64,000 nucleotides of DNA. It comes from an uncultured Muribaculaceae bacterium. Lineage in GTDB: Bacteria; Bacteroidota; Bacteroidia; Bacteroidales; Muribaculaceae. Position 1 is the stretch's first letter. Each line of letters starts with the position of its first letter. Shown one piece after another: positions 9,005-18,483 of the stretch. The position numbers were made by a program, and so were the translations under genes. Location of the stretch: positions 1 to 64,000 of the forward strand of contig CAJTZQ010000002.1 in NCBI GenBank assembly GCA_910583795.1, written 5' to 3'. The notes under the pieces were generated by a model that ran no database searches, was not told where the DNA came from, and saw only the letters and a program-made list of their open reading frames with translations.

Positions 9005-10099
9005 TTATTTCTTATAGCTTTTATCGTAGAAACGTTTCTTAACAACTGTAGCAGGGAAAGTCTTTTTGCGGATACGCACTTCAACTTTTGTCCCAAGTTT
9101 ATCGAAAGGTTTGTTAACCATTGCCATCGCAACGCTCTTGCCAGTAGAAATACTTCTATAGCCTGTAGTGATTTCACCTACCTGAACGCCATCAACTTCG
9201 ACAGGATAACCATGGCGAGGTATTGCATTCCCTTCAAGTTCAAGACCAATAATGCGACGTTTAACGCCTTCGGCTTTCTGCAAAGCGAGAGCCTCTTTGC
9301 CAATAAACTCAGGCTTATCAAGCTTGACAAACATGCTGAGACTTGCTTCTATCGGAGTGATATCGGCACTGAGTTCGTCGCCATAAAGCGGAAGACCTAC
9401 TTCAAAGCGAAGGGTGTCACGGCAGCCGAGTCCACAAGGCTGAACACCTGCATCCATAAGTTTGTCCCACACTTTTTGAGTGAACGCGTGGCTTCCATAA
9501 ACTTCAAAACCGTCTTCGCCGGTGTAGCCTGTACGGCTTACAATAACTTCTTCGCCATCGATGGGGAAAGTTTTGAAATTATAGAAAGCGATATCTTTTA
9601 CAGGAATGCCAAGAACATTTTCCATTGTCTCTTCGGCTTTTGGGCCCTGCACTGCAACCTCACCGTAATATGGGCTCTGGTCAGTGATTTCGACATTGAA
9701 TCCCTCAGCATTTTTGCGAATCCATTCAACGTCTTTCGCAATATTGGAAGCATTGATCACGAGGAAATATTCCTCATCATTCACTTTATACACGAGAAGG
9801 TCGTCGACTGTGCCGCCGTTTTCATAGCACATCATTCCATAGAAGATCTGCCCGTCGGGAGCTCCGGTGACATCGTTTACGAAAATGTGGCTTACAAATT
9901 TATAGGCATCCGGACCTTTTACTCTTACTTCGCCCATGTGGCTCACATCGAAGACACCGACTTCGTGTCTTACAGCATTGTGTTCCTCAGTGATACCTTT
10001 GTACTGAATGGGCATGTCAAAACCGCCGAAAGGCGACATGAGCGCGCCAAGAGCAACGTGGCGGTCATGAAGACATGTTTTGGTTAGATTCTCTTCCAT
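9005..10099 (-). CDS. gcvT: Aminomethyltransferase, glycine cleavage T protein
   Basis: Releases ammonia from aminomethyl-lipoyl-GcvH and transfers the methylene group to tetrahydrofolate. The 364-aa length is typical. The N-terminal fold has PIQYKGITEEHNAVRHEVGVFDVSHMGE near residue 30-55, which includes the folate-site region. SRTGYTGEDGFEVY near 195 and GCRDTLRFEVGLPLYGDE near 230 are family signatures. It is the first gene of the gcv operon, behind a strong promoter at 10203-10234 and a leader of about 100 nt. Confidence 0.96.
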   Translation of the reverse strand: MEENLTKTCLHDRHVALGALMSPFGGFDMPIQYKGITEEHNAVRHEVGVFDVSHMGEVRVKGPDAYKFVSHIFVNDVTGAPDGQIFYGMMCYENGGTVDDLLVYKVNDEEYFLVINASNIAKDVEWIRKNAEGFNVEITDQSPYYGEVAVQGPKAEETMENVLGIPVKDIAFYNFKTFPIDGEEVIVSRTGYTGEDGFEVYGSHAFTQKVWDKLMDAGVQPCGLGCRDTLRFEVGLPLYGDELSADITPIEASLSMFVKLDKPEFIGKEALALQKAEGVKRRIIGLELEGNAIPRHGYPVEVDGVQVGEITTGYRSISTGKSVAMAMVNKPFDKLGTKVEVRIRKKTFPATVVKKRFYDKSYKK

Positions 10100-10133
10100 T
10101 TTGATGGTTAAGGTTAGATTGTTGTGTCCGTTT

Positions 10134-10157
10134 GTAAAGTTGATGATTCAACTTTAC
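10134..10157 (-). promoter_or_regulatory. Leader hairpin of the gcv mRNA
   Basis: GTAAAGTTGA (10134-10143) and TCAACTTTAC (10148-10157) form a 10-bp stem with a 4-nt loop in the predicted gcvT 5' leader, ~35 nt before the start codon. I find no glycine-riboswitch-like architecture around it. It may stabilise the leader or affect translation. Confidence 0.5.
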
Positions 10158-10202
10158 TGGCATTTAGAAATAAGGTTTCAACAAAATGTCGAATACCACT
10201 TT

Positions 10203-10234
10203 CAAAATTAACAATTGGAAAGATTTCCACCAAA
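10203..10234 (-). promoter_or_regulatory. gcv operon promoter with palindromic spacer
   Basis: On the minus strand TTTG (10234-10231), exactly 20 nt, then TAATTTTG (10210-10203) match the Bacteroidetes primary-sigma promoter (-33 TTTG, -7 TAnnTTTG). The spacer contains TGGAAATCTTTCCA (10229-10216), arms of 6 bp around 2 nt, a plausible operator. Transcription would start near 10197, giving a ~98-nt leader. Confidence 0.75.
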
Positions 10235-10390
10235 TTTTTTCAATAAATTTCTGATAAAAATTTGTTAAAACCATATGTATGGTAAAAAATGATTAATTTT
10301 GCGGTCAGATTTTAGAAAGGAAAAGTCGAAACAACTTCTAAGGAACTTAGTCGGCAACCACTTCATCACATACATGTAGACGGAGTGTGG

Positions 10391-11674
10391 ATGCTTAATG
10401 TTTTGAGAGTTGATAAATTTATAAATAAATTGTTTAACTATCCATTATATATAGCGAGGCGCCTGTCGCTATCGGCAGGCGGGAAAAAGAAAGCGCCGGC
10501 TGTATCGGTGGCTGTTGCCGCAGTAGCTTTGTCTGTGGCGGTGATGCTTGCCTCCATTTCAATTGTGCTTGGATTCAAGCAAGAGATAAGAGATAAAGTT
10601 ATAGGTTTTAACAGCCATATTTCCATTTATGTCGCTCCCACCACTCCTGACGAAGACAATATCGTTACGTTGACTCCAAGCTTAAAGCAGGAGCTGCGTT
10701 CATTGCCGTTTATAACAGACTATTCATTGCAGGCGGCTATACCTGCTATTCTAAAAACATCAACCGATTTCAAGGGAGTCTATCTCAAAGGTCTAAGCGG
10801 AAAGTCATCAAGAGAGTTCTTGAATAAAAATCTGGAAGAAGGGAAAATCGCGGATTTCAATGAGCCTGCAAACAAAAACAAGGTCGTTATCTCCAGAAAA
10901 GCTGCAAATCAGTTGAATCTAAAGACCGGTGATAAAATTGACACATATTTCATCAGTGATGAAGTCAGGGTGAGACGCCTTGAAATTACAGGCATCTATA
11001 ATTCGCATTTCGATCAATATGATGACGTCATGATATTTGGAGCGTTGCCTCTAATTCAACAATTGGGAGGAATTAACGAGAATCAAGGAACCACATTACA
11101 GGTGACAACAGATAATTTTGATCAAATCCAAGATTACACTCTCAGTCTGCAGCAACACTTGAACGATGCTCTTGCCGACGGACGTCTGTACAGGCTCTAC
11201 AGGACAGACAATGCCTATAATCAAGGAATCAATTTTTTCAGCTGGTTAAGTCTGCTTGACACGAATGTAGTGGTGGTGCTTATATTAATGATGATTGTGG
11301 GATGCGTCACCCTTGTTTCCGGAATGCTCATCATTATAATAGAAAAAAAGAGATTCATAGGAATTATGAAGGCATTGGGAGCCCCGACATCAAAAATAAG
11401 AAACATCTTTGTCTGGCTTGCAATTAGAATTGCACTATGGGGCATGCTAATAGGGAATATTATAATAATCGCCTTTTTATATATTCAGAAGACCACACAT
11501 TTCATACCACTTGATGCCGACTCTTATTATATTGATTTCGTGCCGGTGATCATCAATTGGCAATCCATATTATGTCTTAATGCGGGGGTATTGACAGTGA
11601 CATATCTTGTATTAATTCTCCCCTCCCGGTTTGTTGCCGGCATCTCTCCTGCAGAGACAATGAAAGGAGAATGA
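10391..11674 (+). CDS. ABC transporter permease, FtsX/LolC-LolE type
   Basis: The ~427-aa inner-membrane protein has one N-terminal transmembrane helix (about residues 40-63), a large periplasmic domain, and three C-terminal helices (segments VVVVLILMMIVGCVTLVSG, IALWGMLIGNIIIIAFLYI and LNAGVLTVTYLVLILPSRF). This is the MacB/FtsX topology of lipoprotein-releasing LolC/E permeases. The C-terminal FVAGISPAETMKGE fits that group. The frame extends to a GTG at 10385, but GGAG at 10382-10385 is well placed for the ATG at 10391. No ATPase gene is adjacent. Function in lipoprotein sorting is a family inference. Confidence 0.8.
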   Translation: MLNVLRVDKFINKLFNYPLYIARRLSLSAGGKKKAPAVSVAVAAVALSVAVMLASISIVLGFKQEIRDKVIGFNSHISIYVAPTTPDEDNIVTLTPSLKQELRSLPFITDYSLQAAIPAILKTSTDFKGVYLKGLSGKSSREFLNKNLEEGKIADFNEPANKNKVVISRKAANQLNLKTGDKIDTYFISDEVRVRRLEITGIYNSHFDQYDDVMIFGALPLIQQLGGINENQGTTLQVTTDNFDQIQDYTLSLQQHLNDALADGRLYRLYRTDNAYNQGINFFSWLSLLDTNVVVVLILMMIVGCVTLVSGMLIIIIEKKRFIGIMKALGAPTSKIRNIFVWLAIRIALWGMLIGNIIIIAFLYIQKTTHFIPLDADSYYIDFVPVIINWQSILCLNAGVLTVTYLVLILPSRFVAGISPAETMKGE

Positions 11675-11678
11675 ATAT

Positions 11679-11702
11679 TCAACTTTCGCAAGCGAAAGTT
11701 GA
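11679..11702 (+). terminator. Hairpin after the FtsX/LolE gene
   Basis: TCAACTTTCGC (11679-11689) and its reverse complement (11692-11702) form an 11-bp stem just after the stop codon. No T run follows; instead a short GGGTTAT/GGGGTTA repeat (11702-11730) does. It probably shapes the 3' end. The rest of the gap up to htpG holds the sigma-54-type promoter. Confidence 0.5.
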
Positions 11703-11847
11703 GGGTTATGGGGTTATGGGGTTAATGGTCAATTGGGGATTGATATCAGGCACCCAGTATAACTCATTAACTATTCTTAAATAATGGCAGCCAACAAGAA
11801 TTGCGGTTAAGTCGTTTTTATTAATAAAAAACGCCTTAATATAATTA

Positions 11848-11862
11848 TGGCACGGTTTTTGC
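11848..11862 (+). promoter_or_regulatory. Sigma-54-type (-24/-12) promoter of htpG
   Basis: TGGCACGGTTTTTGC matches the RpoN consensus TGGCACG-N4-TTGC at every defined position. It lies 40 bp upstream of the htpG ATG, so transcription would begin near 11874 and leave a ~29-nt leader. An enhancer-binding activator site should lie upstream; I did not identify one. Confidence 0.7.
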
Positions 11863-11902
11863 CATTTCTTTAAACAAAGAACATTAATAAATAATCTTAA
11901 TT

Positions 11903-13936
11903 ATGGCTACAGGCAAAATTGGGGTTACTACTGAAAATATATTCCCCATTATTAAGAAATTTCTATATAGCGACCATGAGATTTTTCTACGTGAACTTGT
12001 GTCGAACGCTATAGATGCAACCCAAAAGCTTAAGACATTATCATCTTTCGGTGAATTCAAGGGAGAACTTGGCGAGATGAATGTCAAGGTCAGTGTTGAT
12101 AAAAATGCCGGAACGCTCACCATCTCTGATCATGGCATCGGTATGGATGCTGACGATATCAACAAATATATTAATCAGATAGCATTCTCAGGCGCTGAAG
12201 AGTTCCTTGCAAAATATAAAGATACGGCAAACAGTATCATAGGTCATTTCGGGCTTGGGTTCTACTCAGCATTCATGGTGTCTAAGAAAGTCGTAATCAA
12301 ATCTCTTTCATATAAAGAGGGTGCCAAAGCAGTTGAATGGAGCTGCGACGGCAGTCCTGAATTTGAGATGAAGGAGATTGAAAAGGCAGAAAGAGGTACT
12401 GATGTAATTCTTTATATAGACGATGACAACAAAGAATTCCTCGAACAGACACGTATTGACACACTACTAAAAAAATATTGCCGTTTCCTTCCTGTACCGG
12501 TAATTTCCGGGAAAGAGCAAGAATGGAAAGACGGCAAATATGTTGACACGGATAAAGACAAAATTGTCAATTCATCCGAACCTCTCTGGACAAAAAAACC
12601 GACTGAACTTACCGACGCAGACTACTTGAAGTTCTATCATGAACTGATGCCCGGCAATGAAGACCCGATGTTTTGGATTCACTTGAATGTGGACTATCCT
12701 TTCACGCTTACCGGCATTCTTTACTTCCCGAAGATTCGGAATAACTTCGATGTCCAGAAAAATAGGATTCAGCTCTACTGTAATCAGGTATATGTCACAG
12801 ACCAAGTCGAAGGTGTCGTACCTGAATTTATGACTTTGATGCAAGGTGTCATCGATTCTCCTGATATCCCGTTAAATGTCAGCCGAAGCTATCTGCAAGC
12901 AGACCGTCAGGTAAAGAGAATTTCTTCTTACATTTCAAAGAAGGTTGCCGAGAAGCTCGACAAGATGTTTAAAGATGACCGAAAGAGCTTTGAGGAAAAA
13001 TGGGATGATATCAAGATATTCATTGAATATGGTATGCTCACTGACGAGAAATTCTATGAATCAGCAAAGAATTTCTTCCTTCTTAAAGATGTGAACGATA
13101 CTTATTACACCCTTGAAGAATATCATAAGCTTGTAGAAGCGGAGCAAACTGATAAAGACAACACTGTGATCTATCTTTATGCAACCGACAAGACAGCGCA
13201 ATATACATATATTAAAGCTGCGGAAGATAAAGGTTATAACGTGCTGCTGATGGATGGTCAGCTTGATCCACACATCGTCGGACTTCTTGAACAGAAAAAT
13301 GAGAAAACACGTTTTGTGCGTGTCGACTCAGATATTCCGGAGAGATTGATCGTAAAGAGCGACAGTACGGATGCAGGACTGTCCCCTCTTCAGACCGATG
13401 TGATGAGCACTGTCATCAAGACTCAAATACCGGAGATAGAGAAAACGAACTTTATCGTAAGTTTTGCAGCTCTTAAGGAGACTGATGCCCCGGCTACGGT
13501 GACACAGAATGAATTCATGCGAAGAATGAAGGAAATGGCAGCAATGCAACCAGGAGGAGGTTTCTATGGTGAGTTGCCAGACAGTTATGAAATCATTGTC
13601 AACACCAATCAGCCGGTAGTCAAAAAAATCGTGGAACTTGCCACAACCTCTCTTGAGAATGAGGTGGCACCAATCCGTTCTGAGATAGAAACTCTAAATA
13701 ATGAAATGACAGAAGCAAGGAAAGCCGCCACTGATAAAAAAGAAGCGACTCCAGACCTTTCCGAGAAAGAGAATAAAGTTTCTGATCTCCGTAAACAAGA
13801 GGAAGGAATAATCAAGAAATATGCAGACGGGCAACCAAAGGTTCGCCAGATCATCGACCTTGCGCTTCTTCAGAGTCAACTTCTTAAGGGAGAAAGCCTT
13901 AATGCTTTCATTAAGCGTTCAGTAGAACTTCTTTGA
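11903..13936 (+). CDS. htpG: Molecular chaperone HtpG (Hsp90)
   Basis: The cytosolic ATP-dependent chaperone Hsp90. The 677 aa include the N-terminal GHKL ATPase with FLRELVSNAIDATQKL near 30 (catalytic Glu and Mg-binding Asn region), DHGIGM near 76, and the lid/GHFGLGFYSAFMV segment near 115. The middle domain has NVSRSYLQ near 330. The C-terminal region carries a charged segment of about 60 residues (ENEVAPIRSEIETLNNEMTE onward) before the dimerisation end. It is a single-gene unit with its own promoter and terminator. Confidence 0.95.
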   Translation: MATGKIGVTTENIFPIIKKFLYSDHEIFLRELVSNAIDATQKLKTLSSFGEFKGELGEMNVKVSVDKNAGTLTISDHGIGMDADDINKYINQIAFSGAEEFLAKYKDTANSIIGHFGLGFYSAFMVSKKVVIKSLSYKEGAKAVEWSCDGSPEFEMKEIEKAERGTDVILYIDDDNKEFLEQTRIDTLLKKYCRFLPVPVISGKEQEWKDGKYVDTDKDKIVNSSEPLWTKKPTELTDADYLKFYHELMPGNEDPMFWIHLNVDYPFTLTGILYFPKIRNNFDVQKNRIQLYCNQVYVTDQVEGVVPEFMTLMQGVIDSPDIPLNVSRSYLQADRQVKRISSYISKKVAEKLDKMFKDDRKSFEEKWDDIKIFIEYGMLTDEKFYESAKNFFLLKDVNDTYYTLEEYHKLVEAEQTDKDNTVIYLYATDKTAQYTYIKAAEDKGYNVLLMDGQLDPHIVGLLEQKNEKTRFVRVDSDIPERLIVKSDSTDAGLSPLQTDVMSTVIKTQIPEIEKTNFIVSFAALKETDAPATVTQNEFMRRMKEMAAMQPGGGFYGELPDSYEIIVNTNQPVVKKIVELATTSLENEVAPIRSEIETLNNEMTEARKAATDKKEATPDLSEKENKVSDLRKQEEGIIKKYADGQPKVRQIIDLALLQSQLLKGESLNAFIKRSVELL

Positions 13937-13957
13937 TAATATATACTTTAACTAAAT

Positions 13958-13989
13958 AAAAAGGCGGGAATTTTGAATCCCGCCTTTTT
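13958..13989. terminator. Bidirectional intrinsic terminator
   Basis: AAAAAGGCGGGA (13958-13969) pairs with TCCCGCCTTTTT (13978-13989) around an 8-nt loop. A T run follows the stem on the plus strand and an A run precedes it, so the hairpin can end both htpG and the convergent beta-galactosidase transcript. Confidence 0.9.
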
Positions 13990-14009
13990 TATTTAGCTTG
14001 TAGCCATTA

Positions 14010-16409
14010 TTATTTTTTGAAAGGTGTCTGACTTACATAAACTTTAAAGTTCTTAATCGCTCCCGGTACCTCGCTCTCCATTCTTGGGAGATACTGTATT
14101 GCCGAGATCTTTTTGTTGCCACCAAGATCTATTACAACAGAATGAGGAAATGCATCTCCCGGTATAGTGCTCCAATATGTCGATTCCTGGAGATCGAACA
14201 GCTTGTCGGCTGAACGGTTGCCGCTTTTTACATCTTCACTGTCTGCATAATCCACAACCCAAGGTTCACGGGAAAGTCTTTCCCCATTCTCATCAAGTAC
14301 GTAGAATTCTGCAATAGCAGCATTATCCTTGCCATCGATAGCATCAAGAGCCTCAAAACACAGGTAACGACCGCTTACCGGCTTTTCCAGCTTCTTTTCT
14401 TGCCATCCATTGCCGGGAGCAAACTCACCAGTAAGAACAGGGTTGTATCCTGACAGGTCAAGAGTTTCCCCTTCCAATCGATGAGTAAGAGGTTTTTGCA
14501 CCTGTAGGTTGTCAAGCAATGGAGTTTTTAGACCTTCTGACACGGCTTCACGCGGGCCCACGATGTCGAATACCATAATCTCATTCTCTCCTTTTTTCAA
14601 CCAACATCCAGGCATGTAGAGAGTCTGCTGAGGCCCGATTTCCCAAATTCTACCTATTCCTTGACCATTGACATAAACAAGTCCTTTGCCCCATGTCTCG
14701 AAATTAAGGAAAGTATCAGAAGGTTTGCTGACATTGAACGTGCCTTTGTAAACTCCAATAGGAAGCCTTCCGTTATCACCTGCAGTAAATGTCTCGATAG
14801 GGAAATATTCCATAGATTCATAAAATTCAGGAGTGTCTTCAAGATTAAACACTTCCCAATTTTTAAGGTCGCATACAAATTTATGCCCGTCGCGATCTTC
14901 TTGTACAGTCACATTATTTGTTATGCCTTTAAAGTCTTTGATAGCCCTGCCGAAATTGATACGTCCCATGGCTTCAACAAGGATGTCGAGTTGACTACCC
15001 TTTTTGCACGAAGGGAGAGTAAGTTCTTTTTCTCCATTTCTGCGGTCAAGTTTCCCGATGTATTTGCCGTCGATAAACACCTGAGCAAAGTCGTGTGCGT
15101 CATTAACAGTCAGCACTCCCCCATTTTTAAGTTCTGGAAGTGACGTGCGATAAAGAATGCTGCCAAAACCCTGATTGTATTCCTCCATAGTCTTGATATT
15201 CTCATCCTTCTTCGACTCAGGAAGATTGGGGAATAGAGGAGCAACTTCAGTAAAATTAAATTTATTGATAGCTATCGGCTTGATAGTCTTTGGGACAGCC
15301 GGCAGTTTCTTGCCTTCATAATATTTAGAAAGTGTTTTTCTCAAATCCCAATATTTGGGAGTTGTCTGCCCGCTTTCGCTGATAGGAGCGTCATAATCGT
15401 AGGATGTGACATCAGGAGCATATCCGGGAGAATTTGCACCAGCCCAATGTCCCCAGTTCGTTCCACCGTGGGTCATGTAAAGAGAGAAAGATATCCCTTT
15501 TGACAACATTTCATCTATACCCTCGATCATGTCGGCAGCCGGACGTGTTTCATGATTCGCTCCCCATTTGTCGAACCATCCGCTCCAAAATTCTGAACAC
15601 ATCAATGGACTCTCCGGACGCAATTCTTTAAGTTTTGCAAACTGCTGGTCGATGTTGGCTCCTGTTCCGAAGTTCATTGTCCAGATGAGATCGTCAAGAC
15701 CATTAAGTTGGAAATTTGATGACCAGTCACATTGGAACAGCGTCACTTCATCCCCCAAATTTTTACGAAGCATATCGCGAATATTTCCGACATATTCCTT
15801 GTCCTGACCGTAAGAGCCGTATTCATTTTCAACCTGAACCATGATAATCGGCCCTCCATTGGCAATTGTCAGATCACCGACTTGATCTGCCACCGCCTTT
15901 TGGAACTTATCCACTCTTTCGAGGAAATAAGGGTCATTCTCACGAAGTTTGATATCCTTTTTCTTTAACAGCCACCACGGCAGACCACCCATTTCCCATT
16001 CAGCACATACGTAGGGACCGGGACGAAGGATAACCTTCATGTCGTTTTCCTTACAGAGTTTGATGAACTCACGAAGATCGTTTTGTCCGGTGAAATCAAA
16101 CTGATCTTCTATAGGCTCGTGGGAATTCCAGAATGTGTAAAGACAAATGGTATTCATGCCAAGCGCCTTACAAAGCTTTATTCGCTGATCCCAATAGGGC
16201 TTGGGAATTCGTGGATAGTGAAGTTCCGCTGCCTTAACCACGAAAGGTTCTCCATTAAGAAGGAAAGTGCCGTTGCCGGCTTCAAATTTTCCGGCATTGA
16301 CAGTCTGCTCTGCAGCCACTGTAGCTATTGGCAAAGAATAAGAAGCTGCAAAAGCAGATGATGCCAATAGAGATGCGGTGACAAGAGCGATTGTAGGTTT
16401 GTGTTTCAT
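14010..16409 (-). CDS. Secreted beta-galactosidase, GH35, with C-terminal F5/8-like domain
   Basis: This 799-aa exported enzyme hydrolyses terminal beta-galactosides. The signal peptide ends near residue 21 (LLASSAFA). The GH35 TIM barrel contains VQVENEYGSYG with predicted acid/base Glu196 and CSEFWSGWFDKWG with predicted nucleophile Glu273. Beta-sandwich domains follow, and the end (HSVVIDLGGNKKISAIQYLP) resembles an F5/8 type C carbohydrate-binding fold. It stands alone, with no SusCD pair or other glycosidases nearby. Periplasmic or surface location is inferred. Confidence 0.93.
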   Translation of the reverse strand: MKHKPTIALVTASLLASSAFAASYSLPIATVAAEQTVNAGKFEAGNGTFLLNGEPFVVKAAELHYPRIPKPYWDQRIKLCKALGMNTICLYTFWNSHEPIEDQFDFTGQNDLREFIKLCKENDMKVILRPGPYVCAEWEMGGLPWWLLKKKDIKLRENDPYFLERVDKFQKAVADQVGDLTIANGGPIIMVQVENEYGSYGQDKEYVGNIRDMLRKNLGDEVTLFQCDWSSNFQLNGLDDLIWTMNFGTGANIDQQFAKLKELRPESPLMCSEFWSGWFDKWGANHETRPAADMIEGIDEMLSKGISFSLYMTHGGTNWGHWAGANSPGYAPDVTSYDYDAPISESGQTTPKYWDLRKTLSKYYEGKKLPAVPKTIKPIAINKFNFTEVAPLFPNLPESKKDENIKTMEEYNQGFGSILYRTSLPELKNGGVLTVNDAHDFAQVFIDGKYIGKLDRRNGEKELTLPSCKKGSQLDILVEAMGRINFGRAIKDFKGITNNVTVQEDRDGHKFVCDLKNWEVFNLEDTPEFYESMEYFPIETFTAGDNGRLPIGVYKGTFNVSKPSDTFLNFETWGKGLVYVNGQGIGRIWEIGPQQTLYMPGCWLKKGENEIMVFDIVGPREAVSEGLKTPLLDNLQVQKPLTHRLEGETLDLSGYNPVLTGEFAPGNGWQEKKLEKPVSGRYLCFEALDAIDGKDNAAIAEFYVLDENGERLSREPWVVDYADSEDVKSGNRSADKLFDLQESTYWSTIPGDAFPHSVVIDLGGNKKISAIQYLPRMESEVPGAIKNFKVYVSQTPFKK

Positions 16410-16432
16410 TTAGTTCGAGTTTTATGTATAGT

Positions 16433-16632
16433 GAAGTCATTTAAACTTTTTACGGAGAATGAATTTCTTATGACTTTTACCTTAAAAGACCTCTTTTTCA
16501 ATCTTCCGCCATCTTTTCGGTCGCTTTTGAAACTTTCATCGGTCGTTTGGCACGCTAAACTCCCTCTTCAAGTTTCAAAATCGCCTCGAAAATCTGACGA
16601 AATCTTAAAAAAGAAAAAGTTTAAATGACTTC
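16433..16632. repeat. 200-bp palindromic intergenic element
   Basis: GAAGTCATTTAAACTTTTT (16433-16451) is repeated exactly inverted at 16614-16632. Inner inverted segments (TTTTGAAACTT and AAGTTTCAAAA) suggest a long, nested hairpin. The 200-bp unit has no gene and looks like a MITE or a structured RNA. It lies upstream of the GH35 gene, and the remaining part of the 386-bp gap holds only the fumarase terminator. Confidence 0.8.
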
Positions 16633-16729
16633 GATGCGAAGTTAAGAATAATAATTGGAGAACATACGTAAAAAATCATTCAAAAAAGGGAACAAATCCT
16701 CCATAACATAAATTTGTAACAATAAAAAG

Positions 16730-16760
16730 CAAGGGCAAATGTTTTATGCATTTGCCCTTG
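16730..16760 (-). terminator. Intrinsic terminator of fumarase gene
   Basis: CAAGGGCAAATG (16730-16741) and CATTTGCCCTTG (16749-16760) form a 12-bp stem with a 7-nt loop. Read on the minus strand, the stem is followed by CTTTTTATT, a U tract. Confidence 0.88.
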
Positions 16761-16795
16761 GGAATTTTGAGAAACAACTTATTATCCAAGCCGTA

Positions 16796-18442
16796 TTATT
16801 TGCATGTGTCGAGCGGACAGCGTGGCTTGATCTGCTTAAAGAAATCGTTGCCTTTATTGTCTACCAGAATAAATGCGGGGAAGTCCTCTACCTCGATTTT
16901 CCAGATTGCTTCCATTCCGAGTTCAGGATACTCAAGAAGCTCAACATTCTTGATAGAGTTCTTAGCAAGAATTGCTGCCGGACCTCCGATAGAGCCGAGG
17001 TAGAAACCGCCATGTTTCTTGCAAGCGTCTGTTACCTGCTGGCTACGGTTGCCTTTTGCAATCATGATCATAGAACCGCCGGCTGCCTGGAACTGGTCTA
17101 CGTAAGAGTCCATACGTCCCGCAGTTGTAGGGCCGAATGAACCCGAAGGCATACCTTCCGGTTTTTTGGCGGGACCGGCATAATAGATAGGATGATCTTT
17201 GAGGTATTGAGGCATAGGCTCGCCAGCATCAAGACGCTCCTTGATTTTAGCGTGAGCTATGTCACGTCCCACTATTATTGTTCCTTTCAAAGATAAGCGA
17301 GTAGATACAGGATACTTGTCAAGTTCAGCAAGCACTTCAGCCATCGGACGGTCAAGGTCGATTTTCACAACCTCTCCTTCACCTGCATTGCGCATTTCCT
17401 CAGGAATAAGTTCACCAGGGAATTCATCAAGCTTTTCAACCCAAAGACCATCTTTGTTTATCTTAGCTTTGACATTTCTGTCGGCTGAACAACTGACACC
17501 CATGCCAACAGGGCAAGATGCACCATGACGAGGAAGACGTATCACCCGAATATCATGTGCATAATACTTACCTCCAAACTGAGCACCGAGACCAAGACAA
17601 TGAGCAGCCTCGAGAAGTTCCTTCTCAAGTTCAACATCACGGAAAGCCTGTCCATATTCGTTGCCGTGAGTTGGAAGGTTATCATAATATTTCACTGATG
17701 CCTTCTTTACTGTTGCAAGGTTCATTTCAGCAGAAGTGCCACCTATAACAAATGCAATATGATAAGGAGGACAAGCGGCTGTGCCGAGAGTCTTCATCTT
17801 CTCAATAAGGAAAGGCACGAGAGTTTTCTTATTTAGAATAGCCTTTGTCTCCTGATAAAGATATGTCTTGTTAGCGGAACCGCCACCTTTTGCAACAAAC
17901 AGGAATTCATATTCATTCCCTTCAGTGGCATGGATTTCAATCTGAGCGGGAAGATTGCAGCCGGTGTTAACCTCCTCATACATGGTGAGGGGCGCATTTT
18001 GTGAATAGCGAAGGTTGTTTTCTGTATAAGTCTTATAGACACCGAGAGAAATTTTTTCTTCGTCGTTACAACCTGTCCATACATGCTGACCTTTATATGC
18101 TGCGCAAATTGATGTGCCGGTGTCCTGACAGAAAGGAAGAACCCCTTTTGCTGCCACCTCGGCGTTGCGAAGCATAGTCAAAGCAACAAATTTATCGTTT
18201 TCGGAAGCCTCGGGATCATGGAGGATCTTTGCAACCATCTCATTATGTTCGCGGCGGAGCATGAATGAGCAATTGTGGCTTGCCACATTGGCAATAACGG
18301 TAAGAGCTTCGGGATCAACGACGAGCATTTCGTGGCCGTTCCAGTTTTCAACTTTCACATAATCTTTTGTGATAAGCTGATATTCTGTTGTGTCAGGTCC
18401 GAGAGGGAACGGTTCCTGATAGTGAAAAGGTTTAGTTGCCAT
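16796..18442 (-). CDS. Fumarate hydratase, class I (iron-sulfur)
   Basis: Interconverts fumarate and malate in the TCA cycle or reductive branch. The single 548-aa chain joins alpha and beta domains as in FumA/FumB. Family segments include [13 protein letters not shown] near 100, [17 protein letters not shown] near 187, [16 protein letters not shown] near 220, and [21 protein letters not shown] near 310, which contain the likely cluster cysteines. The C-terminal [20 protein letters not shown] is the beta-domain signature. It stands alone between two repeat elements. Confidence 0.95.
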   Translation of the reverse strand: MATKPFHYQEPFPLGPDTTEYQLITKDYVKVENWNGHEMLVVDPEALTVIANVASHNCSFMLRREHNEMVAKILHDPEASENDKFVALTMLRNAEVAAKGVLPFCQDTGTSICAAYKGQHVWTGCNDEEKISLGVYKTYTENNLRYSQNAPLTMYEEVNTGCNLPAQIEIHATEGNEYEFLFVAKGGGSANKTYLYQETKAILNKKTLVPFLIEKMKTLGTAACPPYHIAFVIGGTSAEMNLATVKKASVKYYDNLPTHGNEYGQAFRDVELEKELLEAAHCLGLGAQFGGKYYAHDIRVIRLPRHGASCPVGMGVSCSADRNVKAKINKDGLWVEKLDEFPGELIPEEMRNAGEGEVVKIDLDRPMAEVLAELDKYPVSTRLSLKGTIIVGRDIAHAKIKERLDAGEPMPQYLKDHPIYYAGPAKKPEGMPSGSFGPTTAGRMDSYVDQFQAAGGSMIMIAKGNRSQQVTDACKKHGGFYLGSIGGPAAILAKNSIKNVELLEYPELGMEAIWKIEVEDFPAFILVDNKGNDFFKQIKPRCPLDTCK

Positions 18443-18483
18443 TTCAGTTATTAGTTTGAGTTTGTATTGTTATCTTGGGCTAT

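Noticed and set aside
8978..10087. 369-aa plus-strand ORF opposite gcvT
   Set aside because: It mirrors the gcvT codon pattern, has no motif, and would run against an intact, operon-linked gcvT.
10100..10200. Glycine riboswitch in the gcvT leader
   Set aside because: Only one simple hairpin is visible; I see no tandem aptamer-like arrangement.
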